From Mesorhizobium sp. J428 (lineage in GTDB: Bacteria > Pseudomonadota > Alphaproteobacteria > Rhizobiales > Rhizobiaceae): a stretch of 64,000 nucleotides of DNA. Each line of letters opens with the position of its first letter. The first letter of the stretch is position 1. This document shows positions 9,080 through 17,208 of the stretch, piece by piece. The DNA is taken from positions 2,332,001 through 2,396,000 of the forward strand of contig NZ_JAJOMX010000001.1 of the NCBI RefSeq assembly GCF_024699925.1, given 5' to 3'. Both the position numbers and the translations under genes were made by a program. The notes under the pieces were generated by a model that ran no database searches, was not told the DNA's origin, and saw nothing but the letters and a program-made list of their open reading frames with translations.

Positions 9080-9447
9080 GTGGTCGTCCTCCGACCGCGG
9101 CTTCCCGCGCGCCAATCGAGATATGTCCCTGCACAAAGGAACGCGAAGCCAACGACCTCGACGGCGCGCGCGTAGACGACCGTCATCGTGAAGGTGATCA
9201 TCGCCACGCCGATGGCCGCGAGGATGACTGGCCACACAAGCCGGCGGCGGCGCCATCTGAGCCAGAGAGCCAACAGCGCCAACCAGGCGAAAATGACGAT
9301 CGCACCCGCCCAAACGGCTTCGTTCAACGCAATCGTGACGCCAAGTGCGCCGAGCAGACCGACCGCCGCGAGCGTTCCGTAGCAAGCGATGAGCGACAGT
9401 GCCGCTGCGGCTAGAGCGACCCAGCCGCGGAACCGTTCATTCTTCAT
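9076..9447 (-). CDS. Small four-helix membrane protein (MerC-like topology)
   Basis: 123 residues with four hydrophobic helices: about 9-33, 40-63, 70-90 and 94-108. The segment ACYGTLAAVGLLGALGV near residues 21-37 resembles the first helix of MerC/MerT transporters, but the paired cysteines that carry mercury in those proteins are absent. It overlaps the downstream phosphorylase by four bases (GTGA). Function not recognised; an ion or small-molecule membrane role is only a guess from topology. Confidence 0.65.
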   Translation of the reverse strand: MKNERFRGWVALAAAALSLIACYGTLAAVGLLGALGVTIALNEAVWAGAIVIFAWLALLALWLRWRRRRLVWPVILAAIGVAMITFTMTVVYARAVEVVGFAFLCAGTYLDWRAGSRGRRTTT

Positions 9448-9522
9448 GTTGATGCCATTTCAGACATCGTCCGAAGGATCGTTTCGGTGACGGCGCCAGC
9501 GCCAGGCGCAGGCAGATTTTCT

Positions 9523-10308
9523 TCACAAAAAGTCATCTGTTCTTCTCATCAACTCTGCGCGGGTGATACCGAGGCGCGAGACCTTAGCGACGACGTCGCA
9601 AGTCTTGGTTGCGGCAAGTGCCAGGAATGCGGCGCCGAGCGTCGTGCATGCACCAATCTTGTGGTCGATGGGCCCGAGCATTCGCGCGGCGAGTCCGCTC
9701 GGTGGGTAGAAGACGGCGCCCTTCACCGAGACATCGACCAAACCGGCACCGGAGGCGAGGCTTCTGAGTTCGACGGCGCTTCGGAACCTGGCGCGACGCC
9801 AGACGGGAGAGCCGAGCCATGCCTTGATGCGCCGGATGGCTGCCCAGGTGCTCCATTTGCCAAGTTCGCCAACGATCAATCGGCCGCCCGGCTTGAGGAC
9901 GCGAATCATCTCGCGGAGCGCACCGGCGGTATCCTCGACGAAGCACAGCACGGTGACGGCGACAACCACATCGAACGTGTCGGCTTCGAAGGGTAACTTT
10001 TCTGCCTTCCCGAGTTCCAAGGAGACTTCACGCCTTTGCCGTTCCGCCCGCCGCCGGGCGGCGGCGATCATTTCGGGAGAAGGGTCAACGCCGGTGACGT
10101 GCGCCGCGGGTCCGGCAAGCTCCACGACGAGAACGCCGTCGCCGCATCCCACATCGAGAATGCGCAGACCTGCCGGAGGGCCGATCAGCTTCAGGATGAG
10201 ATCCTGTTCGAGGGCGTCGGTGACCTGGCCGAGCCTTCTCGCGCGCCAGGCTGCATAGGCAGGGGGCAGGCTTTCAAGGTCGCTGCTACTTGCCCTTTCC
10301 GCCTTCAA
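9523..10308 (-). CDS. Class I SAM-dependent methyltransferase
   Basis: 261 residues with motif I LDVGCGDG at 51-58, the acidic motif II end VTGVDPSPEM, the post-I segment FDVVVAVTVLCFVED and the LKPGGRLIVGEL motif, as in UbiE-like methyltransferases. The substrate cannot be told from sequence. It follows the cysteine desulfurase by nine bases in the same operon, so a thiol, metalloid or lipid substrate is conceivable. The C-terminal ~90 residues show no recognised domain. The gap 9448-9522 upstream of the next gene has no evident gene. Confidence 0.88.
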   Translation of the reverse strand: MKAERASSSDLESLPPAYAAWRARRLGQVTDALEQDLILKLIGPPAGLRILDVGCGDGVLVVELAGPAAHVTGVDPSPEMIAAARRRAERQRREVSLELGKAEKLPFEADTFDVVVAVTVLCFVEDTAGALREMIRVLKPGGRLIVGELGKWSTWAAIRRIKAWLGSPVWRRARFRSAVELRSLASGAGLVDVSVKGAVFYPPSGLAARMLGPIDHKIGACTTLGAAFLALAATKTCDVVAKVSRLGITRAELMRRTDDFL

Positions 10309-10317
10309 TATATCACC

Positions 10318-11448
10318 TCACTGCGCAGTCGGCGTGACTGCCGACGTCAGCCGCAGAATGGCCGCATCCACCTCGTCTCCGGTCGTGTTCCGCCCCAGGC
10401 TGAGTCGGATCGCGCCCATGCCGATTTCCGGTGCCACGCCCATCGCTTCGAGGACCGGCGAGAGTTCGATCCGCCCAGAATGGCAGGCGGAGCCGGTGGA
10501 CGCGGCAATCTCGGGCGCCGCGGCGAGAATCTCCGCGCCGACCCGACCAACGAAGGAGACGTTCAGCGTATTCGGCAGTCGGTGTTCGGTATGTCCGTTG
10601 AGCCTAACGCTTTCTCCGAAACGCTCCTTGAGCGCCGCCAAGAAGCGGTCGCGCAGGGTCTTGACCTCATGCATTGGCGACAGGTCGCGCGCCAGAGTGC
10701 AGGCTTGGCCGAGGGCCGCACAGAGCAGGGCACTCTCCGTACCGGCGCGCCGGCCGCCTTCATGCTCCGCCCCGTGGATCAGCGGCTCAAGGAATGTCCC
10801 GGCACGGATGTAAAGGGCGCCCACGCCCTTCGGGGCATAGAGCTTGTGCCCGGCGATCGTCAGGAGATCGACGCCGAGTTCGTCCACGCGCGTCGGGATC
10901 TTGCCGACCGACTGCGCGGCATCGGTGTGAATCGGGATACCGTGTTCGCGCGCAATCGCCGAACAATCCTCGATGGGCTGGATTGTGCCGACCTCGTTGT
11001 TGGCATGCATGACGCTGATCAGGATCGTGTCGGATGTGATCGCGCGGCGCAGGTCGTCGGGATTGATCCGCCCGGTGCCATCGACCGGCAAGAAGGTCAC
11101 CGTCGCGCCGAGGCGTTCCAGAAAGCGCAATGGCGCCATGATCGCCGGATGCTCGACGCTGGTGGTGATGAAGTGGGGTTGTGACCGCTTGCCCTTGAAG
11201 AACAGGCCCTTGATGGCAAAATTGTTCGCCTCGCTGCCGCCGCTGGTGAACACCACCTCTTCGCGGTCGCAGCCGAGAAGCTCCGCCACTTGGCCCCGGG
11301 CGGTCTCGACGATCTGACGCGCAGGCGCACCCGCCCAATGTCCGCTGGACGGATTGCCGAATGCTCCTTCCATCGCGTCGCCCATGACGGTGGCGACCTC
11401 GGGCGCGATCGGCGTGCTGGCGTTGTGGTCGAGATAGATTTTCCGCAT
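10318..11448 (-). CDS. Cysteine desulfurase, NifS/IscS family
   Basis: PLP enzyme that takes sulfur from cysteine as a protein persulfide. 376 residues. The start MRKIYLDHNASTPI is typical, with SGGSEANN (69-76), the substrate-binding HANNEVGTIQ, the PLP lysine in AGHKLYAPKG (Lys202) and the catalytic Cys322 in STGSACHSG. It lies three bases after the DsrE gene. The DsrE and rhodanese neighbours suggest that the persulfide is passed to dedicated carriers in this operon rather than to general Fe-S assembly (inference). Confidence 0.95.
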   Translation of the reverse strand: MRKIYLDHNASTPIAPEVATVMGDAMEGAFGNPSSGHWAGAPARQIVETARGQVAELLGCDREEVVFTSGGSEANNFAIKGLFFKGKRSQPHFITTSVEHPAIMAPLRFLERLGATVTFLPVDGTGRINPDDLRRAITSDTILISVMHANNEVGTIQPIEDCSAIAREHGIPIHTDAAQSVGKIPTRVDELGVDLLTIAGHKLYAPKGVGALYIRAGTFLEPLIHGAEHEGGRRAGTESALLCAALGQACTLARDLSPMHEVKTLRDRFLAALKERFGESVRLNGHTEHRLPNTLNVSFVGRVGAEILAAAPEIAASTGSACHSGRIELSPVLEAMGVAPEIGMGAIRLSLGRNTTGDEVDAAILRLTSAVTPTAQ

Positions 11449-11451
11449 GGC

Positions 11452-11802
11452 TCAGAAGACCAGAACTTTGTCGGCGGCGAGCGTCGCTTCCCCCAGTTCG
11501 TCCATGGTGCTGCGTTTCGCCCCGTCCATGACGTCGTCGTCGGTCATGCCGCGCGCATCCATGCAGGTGCCGCAGAGCAACACGGCGCCTTTCGCGAGCA
11601 CGCGTTTCAGCATGCGTTCCATGTTGTAATAGCCTTCCGGCGTCTTCTGGCCCTTGCGTGCGGCGATGACCGCATCGGCCATTAGGAAGACCGTGATTTC
11701 TGCCTCTGGCTCCTTTTTCAGCAGCGTGTGGGCAAGGCGAAGGGCGTTGTAGCAGCGCTCGGTGCCGTAGGGCGGGTCGTTGAGGATGAACAGAGTCTTC
11801 AT
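11452..11802 (-). CDS. DsrE family sulfur-carrier-like protein
   Basis: 116 residues, the length of single-domain DsrE/YchN proteins. It begins MKTLFILNDPPYGTERCYNALRLA and carries a conserved-looking LLCGTCMDARG segment near residue 75-85, where a cysteine would carry a persulfide. Proteins of this family shuttle sulfane sulfur. Its position between a SHOCT protein and a cysteine desulfurase, three bases from the latter, supports a sulfur-relay role. Confidence 0.85.
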   Translation of the reverse strand: MKTLFILNDPPYGTERCYNALRLAHTLLKKEPEAEITVFLMADAVIAARKGQKTPEGYYNMERMLKRVLAKGAVLLCGTCMDARGMTDDDVMDGAKRSTMDELGEATLAADKVLVF

Positions 11803-11829
11803 GCGCGTTGTCTCCGGTATGGATGAGGG

Positions 11830-12195
11830 TCATTCGCCGAGGATGCGGCGACGCTCATCGAACTCCTCCTTGTCGATCTCGCCGCGAGCGAAGCGCTCCT
11901 TAAGGATGTCGAGCGGCGTGCGAGCCGGCTGTTGCGGCGGTTGTGACGTAGTGGCCTGCCACGGCCCGCCGAGCCAGCGCACGAGGAGAACCGCGACCGC
12001 GATCACCAAGGCGAGCACGAGAATCATGAAGATCGGCCCGAAGATCATTCCGAACCATCCGCCACCCCATCCCATCATATGCGGTCCCCATCCGTAGCGA
12101 TCGGGATCGGAAGATGCCTGTGCCAACGCCGCAACTGGCAAAAGGGCAATAGGGGCGCCTGCGGCCGCTGCAGTTGATATCCAAATTCTTGTCAT
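11830..12195 (-). CDS. SHOCT domain membrane protein
   Basis: 121 residues. A signal-like N-terminus ending near ALAQA is followed by a Gly/Trp/Met-rich patch (WGPHMMGWGGGWFGM), one strong transmembrane helix (about 54-74) and a C-terminal SHOCT motif (LDILKERFARGEIDKEEFDERRRIL). SHOCT proteins of this layout are common beside metal-resistance genes and may aid oligomerisation or membrane attachment. Function unknown. Confidence 0.82.
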   Translation of the reverse strand: MTRIWISTAAAAGAPIALLPVAALAQASSDPDRYGWGPHMMGWGGGWFGMIFGPIFMILVLALVIAVAVLLVRWLGGPWQATTSQPPQQPARTPLDILKERFARGEIDKEEFDERRRILGE

Positions 12196-12240
12196 ATTCC
12201 TGCTCCTTCGTTGGTCGTGCCGTCCGCCACCTGCGTTCGG

Positions 12241-13245
12241 TCATCTATTTGGGCCGGTTCGTTCTCTGTTGCTGATCTCGACCGGCTTGCCGTCGCGGTT
12301 CCACTGTTCCATGCCACCGCGCAGGACGCTGACATCGCGAAATCCGGCGTCGCTCAATAATGTTACGGCAGCCGCAGAACGCTTGTCGGTCTTGCAGACG
12401 AGAATGACAGACCGGTCCCGAGATGCCCTGATCTCGGTCAAACGTTCAGGCAACTCACCGAGTGGCAGGTTGAGTGCCGAGGCGATATGGCCGAGCGCGC
12501 CTTCAAACTCGTCCGGCCCGCGCACATCGACGACAGTGACGCCGTCTTTGCGAAGCTTGTGCGCTAGAGTGTCCGCGTCGATCCACCGGTGTTTTTCGCC
12601 GCGCATTCGCCTGATCAGCTGCGGCAGCAAGGCGATTGCCGCGAGCAGTCCGAGCGCAAGCAAGCCGTAGCGGATCGCGGAGGCATCGCCGGAAAACGCC
12701 TCACGTCCGGCATGACCGAGCCAAGTATAGGCGATCGCGCCGGGCGCCATGGCGATAAGCGAGGTGATGACATAGGACCAGAAGTTGATCCGGGTGAGAC
12801 CGAGCGCGTAATTGGTCAGATTGAACGGAAAGAGCGGCACGAGACGCACGAAGGCGACGAAGCGCCAGCCTTCCGCCTCCACGCCTTCGATCAGCCGTTT
12901 CAGCCGTCCGCCGGTCCGCGCAGCCACCCAACCACCGGCGAGGTAGCGGGCGATGAGGAATGCAAGGCTTGCCCCGATCGTCGCGCCGACCAGATTGAGC
13001 AGCGAGCCCCATACCGGACCGAACAGGGCGCCGCCCGCCAGCGCGAACAGGGCGCCCGGCAGGAAGGCGATTGTTCCAACGGCATAGAGGCCGAGATAGG
13101 CGAGCGGCGCCACGAACCCGAGCCCTGAAAGCCAGGCATCGAGCGCGGCAAGGTCCAGCCGGTCGCGGTTGAGGGCCGCCCAGATGATGGCCGCTATCAC
13201 GCCGATAAGCAGGATGAGGCGCGGAAGAACCTGCCGGACGTTCAC
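12241..13245 (-). CDS. TVP38/TMEM64 (DedA-like) membrane protein fused to a rhodanese domain
   Basis: 334 residues. Residues ~10-215 form a polytopic TVP38/TMEM64 domain with the signature FLPGALFALAGGALFGPVWG and a re-entrant-like FVRLVPLFPFNLTNYALGL segment. Residues ~220-325 are a rhodanese with VVDVRGPDEFEGALGHI and the active-site loop CKTDKR (Cys284). The GTG at 13245 is used because it overlaps the preceding stop as GTGA; a longer frame upstream is antisense-like. The fusion puts a sulfurtransferase at the inner face of the membrane, fitting the sulfur theme of the operon. Confidence 0.9.
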   Translation of the reverse strand: MNVRQVLPRLILLIGVIAAIIWAALNRDRLDLAALDAWLSGLGFVAPLAYLGLYAVGTIAFLPGALFALAGGALFGPVWGSLLNLVGATIGASLAFLIARYLAGGWVAARTGGRLKRLIEGVEAEGWRFVAFVRLVPLFPFNLTNYALGLTRINFWSYVITSLIAMAPGAIAYTWLGHAGREAFSGDASAIRYGLLALGLLAAIALLPQLIRRMRGEKHRWIDADTLAHKLRKDGVTVVDVRGPDEFEGALGHIASALNLPLGELPERLTEIRASRDRSVILVCKTDKRSAAAVTLLSDAGFRDVSVLRGGMEQWNRDGKPVEISNRERTGPNR

Positions 13246-14129
13246 CGCTCGTCGCCTTTCTCGCGATTGATTGGATAGCCGCTGGCCGGGCCGCGCAGCG
13301 GCTGGAACAGCATGCGATCGAGCCAGAGATCGCGGCGGGTGCGGAACTGTTCGATGCCGATGGTCATGGTCTCGTGACCGTCCCGCGGCTGCGGCCTGTA
13401 TGTGCCGAGCAGCCGGTCCCACCAAGGCAGATTGAAGCCAAAATTGCTGTTCGTCTCGCTCGGATGGATCGAGTGATGAACCCGGTGCATGTCCGGCGTC
13501 ACCACGATGAGCCGCAGCACCCGGTCGATGGCCGCCGGGATGCGGATATTGGAATGGTTGAACATCGCCGTGGCGTTAAGCAGCACCTCGAAGACCAGCA
13601 CCGCGACAGCCGGCGGCCCGAGCGCCGCGACCACGGCGAGCTTGATACCCATCGACAGCAGGATCTCGACCGGGTGGAAGCGTAGTCCCGTCGTCACGTC
13701 GAATTCGAGATCTGCATGGTGCATCCGGTGCAGCCGCCAGAGCGCCGGGACCGCGTGGAACATCACATGCTGTAGATAGATGGCGAGATCGAGCGCCAGC
13801 ACGGAAACGATAAAGGCGAGCCAGCCAGGAGCATCGAAGATGTTGAACAGTCCCCAGCCGCGCTCCTGCGCCAGCAGCGCCAGTCCGACGGCGACTATTG
13901 GAAATGTCAGCCGCACCAGCAGCGTGTCGATAACGACAACGCCGAGATTGCTGCTCCAGCGCAGAAGGCGCGGGATTTCCCGGCGGCGCCGCGGCGCCGC
14001 CACCTCCCAGAGCGCCATCACCAGCAGGATACCGAGAAAGAAGGCCATGCGGATGAGTGGCTCGTTCGCCAATATTAAGTCGGTCACTTGGTTCGAGGTC
14101 CTTGCAATGGTAACTTCTGTGAGATACAT
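13242..14129 (-). CDS. Sterol desaturase/fatty acid hydroxylase family protein
   Basis: 295 residues with membrane helices and the di-iron histidine motifs of the family: HVMFH, HRMHH with HADLEFDVTTGLRFHP, and HRVHHS followed by NSNFGFNLPWWDRLLGTY. These proteins hydroxylate or desaturate lipids using a di-iron centre. It opens the minus-strand operon that continues with TVP38-rhodanese. The ATG at 14129 lies inside a palindrome and has no clear Shine-Dalgarno, so the true start could be slightly downstream or the mRNA leaderless. It diverges from an ArsR-rhodanese regulator. Confidence 0.88.
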   Translation of the reverse strand: MYLTEVTIARTSNQVTDLILANEPLIRMAFFLGILLVMALWEVAAPRRRREIPRLLRWSSNLGVVVIDTLLVRLTFPIVAVGLALLAQERGWGLFNIFDAPGWLAFIVSVLALDLAIYLQHVMFHAVPALWRLHRMHHADLEFDVTTGLRFHPVEILLSMGIKLAVVAALGPPAVAVLVFEVLLNATAMFNHSNIRIPAAIDRVLRLIVVTPDMHRVHHSIHPSETNSNFGFNLPWWDRLLGTYRPQPRDGHETMTIGIEQFRTRRDLWLDRMLFQPLRGPASGYPINREKGDER

Positions 14130-14148
14130 TCAATTATTCACTTGAATG
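14127..14148. promoter_or_regulatory. Inverted repeat in the divergent promoter, candidate ArsR-family operator
   Basis: CATTCAA at 14127-14133 and TTGAATG at 14142-14148 form a perfect 7-base inverted repeat around an 8-base AT-rich spacer. It sits in the short gap between the divergent desaturase operon and the ArsR-rhodanese gene, and overlaps the desaturase start codon. Imperfect AT-rich dyads of this size are typical ArsR/SmtB operators. Binding would silence both directions (inference). Confidence 0.6.
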
Positions 14149-14170
14149 ATATAATGTGAGGCAGTTAGGA

Positions 14171-14830
14171 ATGTCAACCGGTCCCAAGCAGGCGCTCTAT
14201 TCAGAGTTCGCATCCGTGGCGCGCGCGCTCGGATCGCAGCACCGTCTGGATATTCTCGAGCACCTGGCCCAAGGCGAGCGCGGCGTGGAAGCGCTAGCGG
14301 AGCGCGTTGGTCTGTCAGTAGCCAATGCGTCGCAGCATCTGCAGCAATTAAGACGCGCGGGACTGGTCACTTCACGCCGGAACGGCAAATTCGTGCTGTA
14401 CCGGCTAGCGGACGATAGTGTGCTCGGACTGATGGCGGCGCTTTCAGGCATCGCGGAACGCAATCTCGCCGAGGTCGACCGCATCCGGCGGACCTATTTC
14501 GATGACCGTGACAGCATGGAGCCGGTGTCGCGCGAAGAGCTCTTGCAGCGAACGCGCGATGATCTCGTCACGGTGCTCGATGTCCGCCCACCTGACGAAT
14601 TTGCGGTCGGACACGTCCCCGGCGCCATCAACATTCCGCTAAGCGAACTCGAGGAACGACTGACCGAACTCGATCAGGATCACGAGATCGTCGCCTATTG
14701 CCGCGGTCCGTGGTGCGTGCTGTCTTTCGAGGCTGTGGCCGCCCTGCGCGCCCGCGGCTTCACGGTGCGGCGCCTTGAGGACGGTCTACCCGAATGGCGG
14801 GCGGCCGGGCTCCCGGTCGAGCACACCTGA
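14171..14830 (+). CDS. ArsR-family regulator fused to a rhodanese domain
   Basis: 219 residues. Residues ~10-95 are a winged HTH of the ArsR/SmtB family (ALGSQHRLDILEHLAQGERGVEALAERVGLSVANASQHLQQLRRAGLV). Residues ~115-215 are a rhodanese with VLDVRPPDEFAVGHVPGAINIPLSEL and Cys177 in AYCRGPWC. No classic metal-binding cysteines are seen in the HTH, so the signal may be a persulfide on the rhodanese domain. I prefer the ATG at 14171 (GAGG nine bases upstream) to the one at 14156. It is divergent from the sulfur-relay operon it probably controls. Confidence 0.9.
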   Translation: MSTGPKQALYSEFASVARALGSQHRLDILEHLAQGERGVEALAERVGLSVANASQHLQQLRRAGLVTSRRNGKFVLYRLADDSVLGLMAALSGIAERNLAEVDRIRRTYFDDRDSMEPVSREELLQRTRDDLVTVLDVRPPDEFAVGHVPGAINIPLSELEERLTELDQDHEIVAYCRGPWCVLSFEAVAALRARGFTVRRLEDGLPEWRAAGLPVEHT

Positions 14831-14923
14831 ATACAGGTCCTCGGTTCGGAGCCGCTTCAACAGTCCTGTTGCCGATGCTTGGCCACCTCGTGGTAGACGG
14901 GCATTGCCTGCGGATTTCTTCGT

Positions 14924-15526
14924 TCAAGCCCGTGCCGCATGATGCTCTTGGCGCGCGGCTTGCCATACTTCGCGCGCCGCATCGGCATTCATGGCGACGA
15001 TGCCCAGGCCGACGATCAGATCCGGCCAGGCTGTATGCCATACCCATGCGGTGATCATGCCCGCTGTTATGATTGCGATATTGGCCAGTGCATCGTTGCG
15101 TGCCGAAAGAAAGGCGGCGCGCGTGAGGCTGCCCTGATGCGCGCGGTAGCGCGCGAGGATGAACGCGCAGGCGAGGTTGACGGCAAGTGCGCCGGCGCCG
15201 GCGAGTGTCAGCGGCACCGGATCAGGTGCGACGGGCAGATTGAGCTTCTGCCAGGCCATCCAGAGGGCAGCAAGGCCGGGCACGAGAATGATGCCCGCAA
15301 GCGCCATCCCGGTCCACGCGCGCCGCTTTGGGCTCCAGCCGAGTGCGGCGAAGATCAGGAGGTTGATCGCGGTGTCTTCGAGAAAGTCGACGCTGTCGGC
15401 GAAAAGTGACACCGAGCCGATGGCGAGCGCCACCGTGAACTCCACCCCGAAATAGCCGAGATTGAGCAGTGCGACGAGGCAAACGGCGCGGCGCAGGCTC
15501 CCGTCGATCACCTCGGATTCCTGCAT
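14924..15526 (-). CDS. Short cation diffusion facilitator-like transporter
   Basis: 200 residues forming about six transmembrane helices and lacking the cytoplasmic C-terminal domain of ordinary CDF exporters. The metal-site helix reads SLFADSVDFLEDTAINLL and the second site reads SARNDALANIAII, keeping the acidic residues of CDF proteins while the usual histidines are replaced. It ends upstream of no other gene on its strand and begins four bases after dmeF stops, so it is probably co-transcribed with dmeRF. Metal specificity is unknown. The gap 14831-14923 holds no gene. Confidence 0.8.
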   Translation of the reverse strand: MQESEVIDGSLRRAVCLVALLNLGYFGVEFTVALAIGSVSLFADSVDFLEDTAINLLIFAALGWSPKRRAWTGMALAGIILVPGLAALWMAWQKLNLPVAPDPVPLTLAGAGALAVNLACAFILARYRAHQGSLTRAAFLSARNDALANIAIITAGMITAWVWHTAWPDLIVGLGIVAMNADAAREVWQAARQEHHAARA

Positions 15527-15530
15527 CGTC

Positions 15531-16496
15531 CTATGCTGCCTTCTTGATGTGGCGACACGGGTGCACTTCGACCGTCACATGCGAAAGCTTCGAAAACCGC
15601 GCCAGTCTCGCCTTGTAATGGGCCGGCTCCTGCGGACGATCCGAGATGATGGAGACGATCGCCGCCATGTGGCCCGGTCCGACGCGCCACAAATGCAGGT
15701 CGGCGACGCGGTCTCCATTCTGTTCGAGCGTCGTTCGGATATCGTTGGCCGTCGCCTTGTCCGGCTTCATGTCCAAAAGCACCGCTCCCGCGCCTTTCAG
15801 GAGGCCCCAGGACCAGCGCGCGATTACGACGCTGCCGACAATCCCCATGAGTGGATCCATAAAGAGCCAACCGTAGAAGCGGCCCGCCAGAAGTGCGACG
15901 ATCGCCAGTACCGAGGTCAGCGCGTCGGTCAGCACGTGAAAATAGGCCGAGCGCAGGTTGTGATCGTCATGGCCGTGGTGATGGTGGTCGTCATCCTGTG
16001 CGTGCTCATGGTCATGATGGTGGTTGCGGTCTTCGCCTCCTCCGGCATGAAGGAACCATGCACTGGCAAGATTGACGATGAGGCCGATGACGGCGACGAA
16101 GATCGCCTCGGTGAAGCGGATCGGGACCGGCGCCGTGAGCCGCAGAACGGATTCGACACCAATCATCAGCGCGACGATCGCAAGGATCACGGCGCTGGAA
16201 TAGCCGGCCAGTTCGCCGAGCTTCCCCGTGCCGAAGCTGAAACGCTCGTCATGGGCATGCCGGCGCGCATACCAATAGGCAAACCCTGCGATCGAAAGCG
16301 CTCCCGCATGGGTCGCCATATGGAAGCCGTCGGCAAGCAGAGCCATCGAACCGAACGCCATGCCGGCAACGATTTCGCCAACCATCATGATGGTGGTAAG
16401 CGCGACGACGATCCATGTGCGCCATTCGTTGCGGGCATGGTCCGCTCCGAGGAAGACATGAGGGTGGCGCCAGTTCTCGATCGATTGCGAATGCAT
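15531..16496 (-). CDS. dmeF: DmeF, CDF-family Co(II)/Ni(II) exporter
   Basis: 321 residues of the cation diffusion facilitator family. Six predicted helices carry the metal-site segments LLADGFHMATHAGALS and HVLTDALTSVLAI. A very histidine-rich loop lies between helices IV and V at about residues 156-178. The layout matches DmeF, which exports cobalt and nickel in rhizobia, and the gene directly follows a DmeR-like regulator. A proton-antiport mechanism across the inner membrane is typical of the family. Confidence 0.88.
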   Translation of the reverse strand: MHSQSIENWRHPHVFLGADHARNEWRTWIVVALTTIMMVGEIVAGMAFGSMALLADGFHMATHAGALSIAGFAYWYARRHAHDERFSFGTGKLGELAGYSSAVILAIVALMIGVESVLRLTAPVPIRFTEAIFVAVIGLIVNLASAWFLHAGGGEDRNHHHDHEHAQDDDHHHHGHDDHNLRSAYFHVLTDALTSVLAIVALLAGRFYGWLFMDPLMGIVGSVVIARWSWGLLKGAGAVLLDMKPDKATANDIRTTLEQNGDRVADLHLWRVGPGHMAAIVSIISDRPQEPAHYKARLARFSKLSHVTVEVHPCRHIKKAA

Positions 16497-16509
16497 GGGT
16501 GTTCTCTTC

Positions 16510-16776
16510 TCAAAGATACTTCGTGATCTCGCGGAATCCCGCGAGTTTTTCCTTCAGTTCGGGTGACAGCGGTCCTGCGATCTCACCCAGGTGATGATCG
16601 ATGTGATCGTGGATGATCGCCTGCTTGGATTTCTCCAGAGCTCGAATGACGGCCTGCAGCTGCTGGGCGATCACCAGTCCGTCCCGTCCTTCCGCGACCA
16701 TGCGCAGAACGGCGGCAAGGTGCCCCTCCGCCCGCCGCAGCCTGCTTGTGATTTCCGGATTGTTTGCGTGACTCAT
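16510..16776 (-). CDS. dmeR: DmeR, RcnR/CsoR-family metal-responsive repressor
   Basis: 88-residue all-helical repressor. I chose the second ATG at 16776 because AGGA lies seven bases upstream and the product then begins MSH, giving the His3 ligand known in RcnR. By eye alignment His58 and His62 match RcnR His60 and His64, but the RcnR Cys35 position is Gly33 after a two-residue gap. In RcnR, those residues bind Co/Ni. It is followed by dmeF. A G/C-tract palindrome upstream is the likely operator for autoregulation. Confidence 0.85.
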   Translation of the reverse strand: MSHANNPEITSRLRRAEGHLAAVLRMVAEGRDGLVIAQQLQAVIRALEKSKQAIIHDHIDHHLGEIAGPLSPELKEKLAGFREITKYL

Positions 16777-16786
16777 GTTCATATCC

Positions 16787-16805
16787 TATCCCCCTGGAGG
16801 GGATA
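16787..16805. promoter_or_regulatory. Candidate DmeR operator (G/C-tract palindrome)
   Basis: TATCCCC and GGGGATA form a perfect inverted repeat separated by five bases, 11 bases upstream of the chosen dmeR start. AT-flanked G/C tracts of this type are the binding sites of RcnR/CsoR-family repressors. Binding in the leader next to the Shine-Dalgarno would repress dmeRF until Co or Ni binds. Confidence 0.75.
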
Positions 16806-16809
16806 AGTG

Positions 16810-17208
16810 AATAGCTAGATAAATCGTGTTCTGCTGTCGCAGGATCGCTGGAGGAGGCTGTCGTGATCATCCGTCGAGTTCACTGGTCGGCCGTTCGTGT
16901 CCCACACTACGGATGCGCCTCCGGGCTGATGTCGAATTGGAATGCGAATCGCATCCATTCGCCTCTTGGCAGCACGAGACGAAGCCAATCACACATCGAG
17001 CTGCCTAACGATAACTAGCGAAAATTCAAGGGCTTCGGTTTCATCGGTTTAGATCAAGAATTTTTGACGAGGCCAAGAAATCGTCGCTAGATATTTAGCT
17101 CCAAAGCTACATTTTCTTTTCGAACATTGATCAACACTTGGATCGATGCGACAAATGCGACGGAAACGCATATCGACAGGCCAAACGGTTTCGGGTATTC
17201 AATACGCT
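16810..17208. other. Non-coding gap upstream of the copper operon
   Basis: About 400 bases between the divergent dmeRF and copper operons. I see no convincing gene. The right half (about 17010-17140) is clearly AT-richer than its surroundings, as expected for a promoter region. A GCGAAT/ATTCGC inverted repeat with a 7-base spacer lies near 16944-16962. No standard CueR-type promoter was recognised. Confidence 0.5.

Noticed and set aside
10787..11833. 348-codon minus-strand frame overlapping the cysteine desulfurase
   Set aside because: It is a different frame of the same strand covering the DsrE and desulfurase genes; its sequence is Arg/His-rich and not protein-like.
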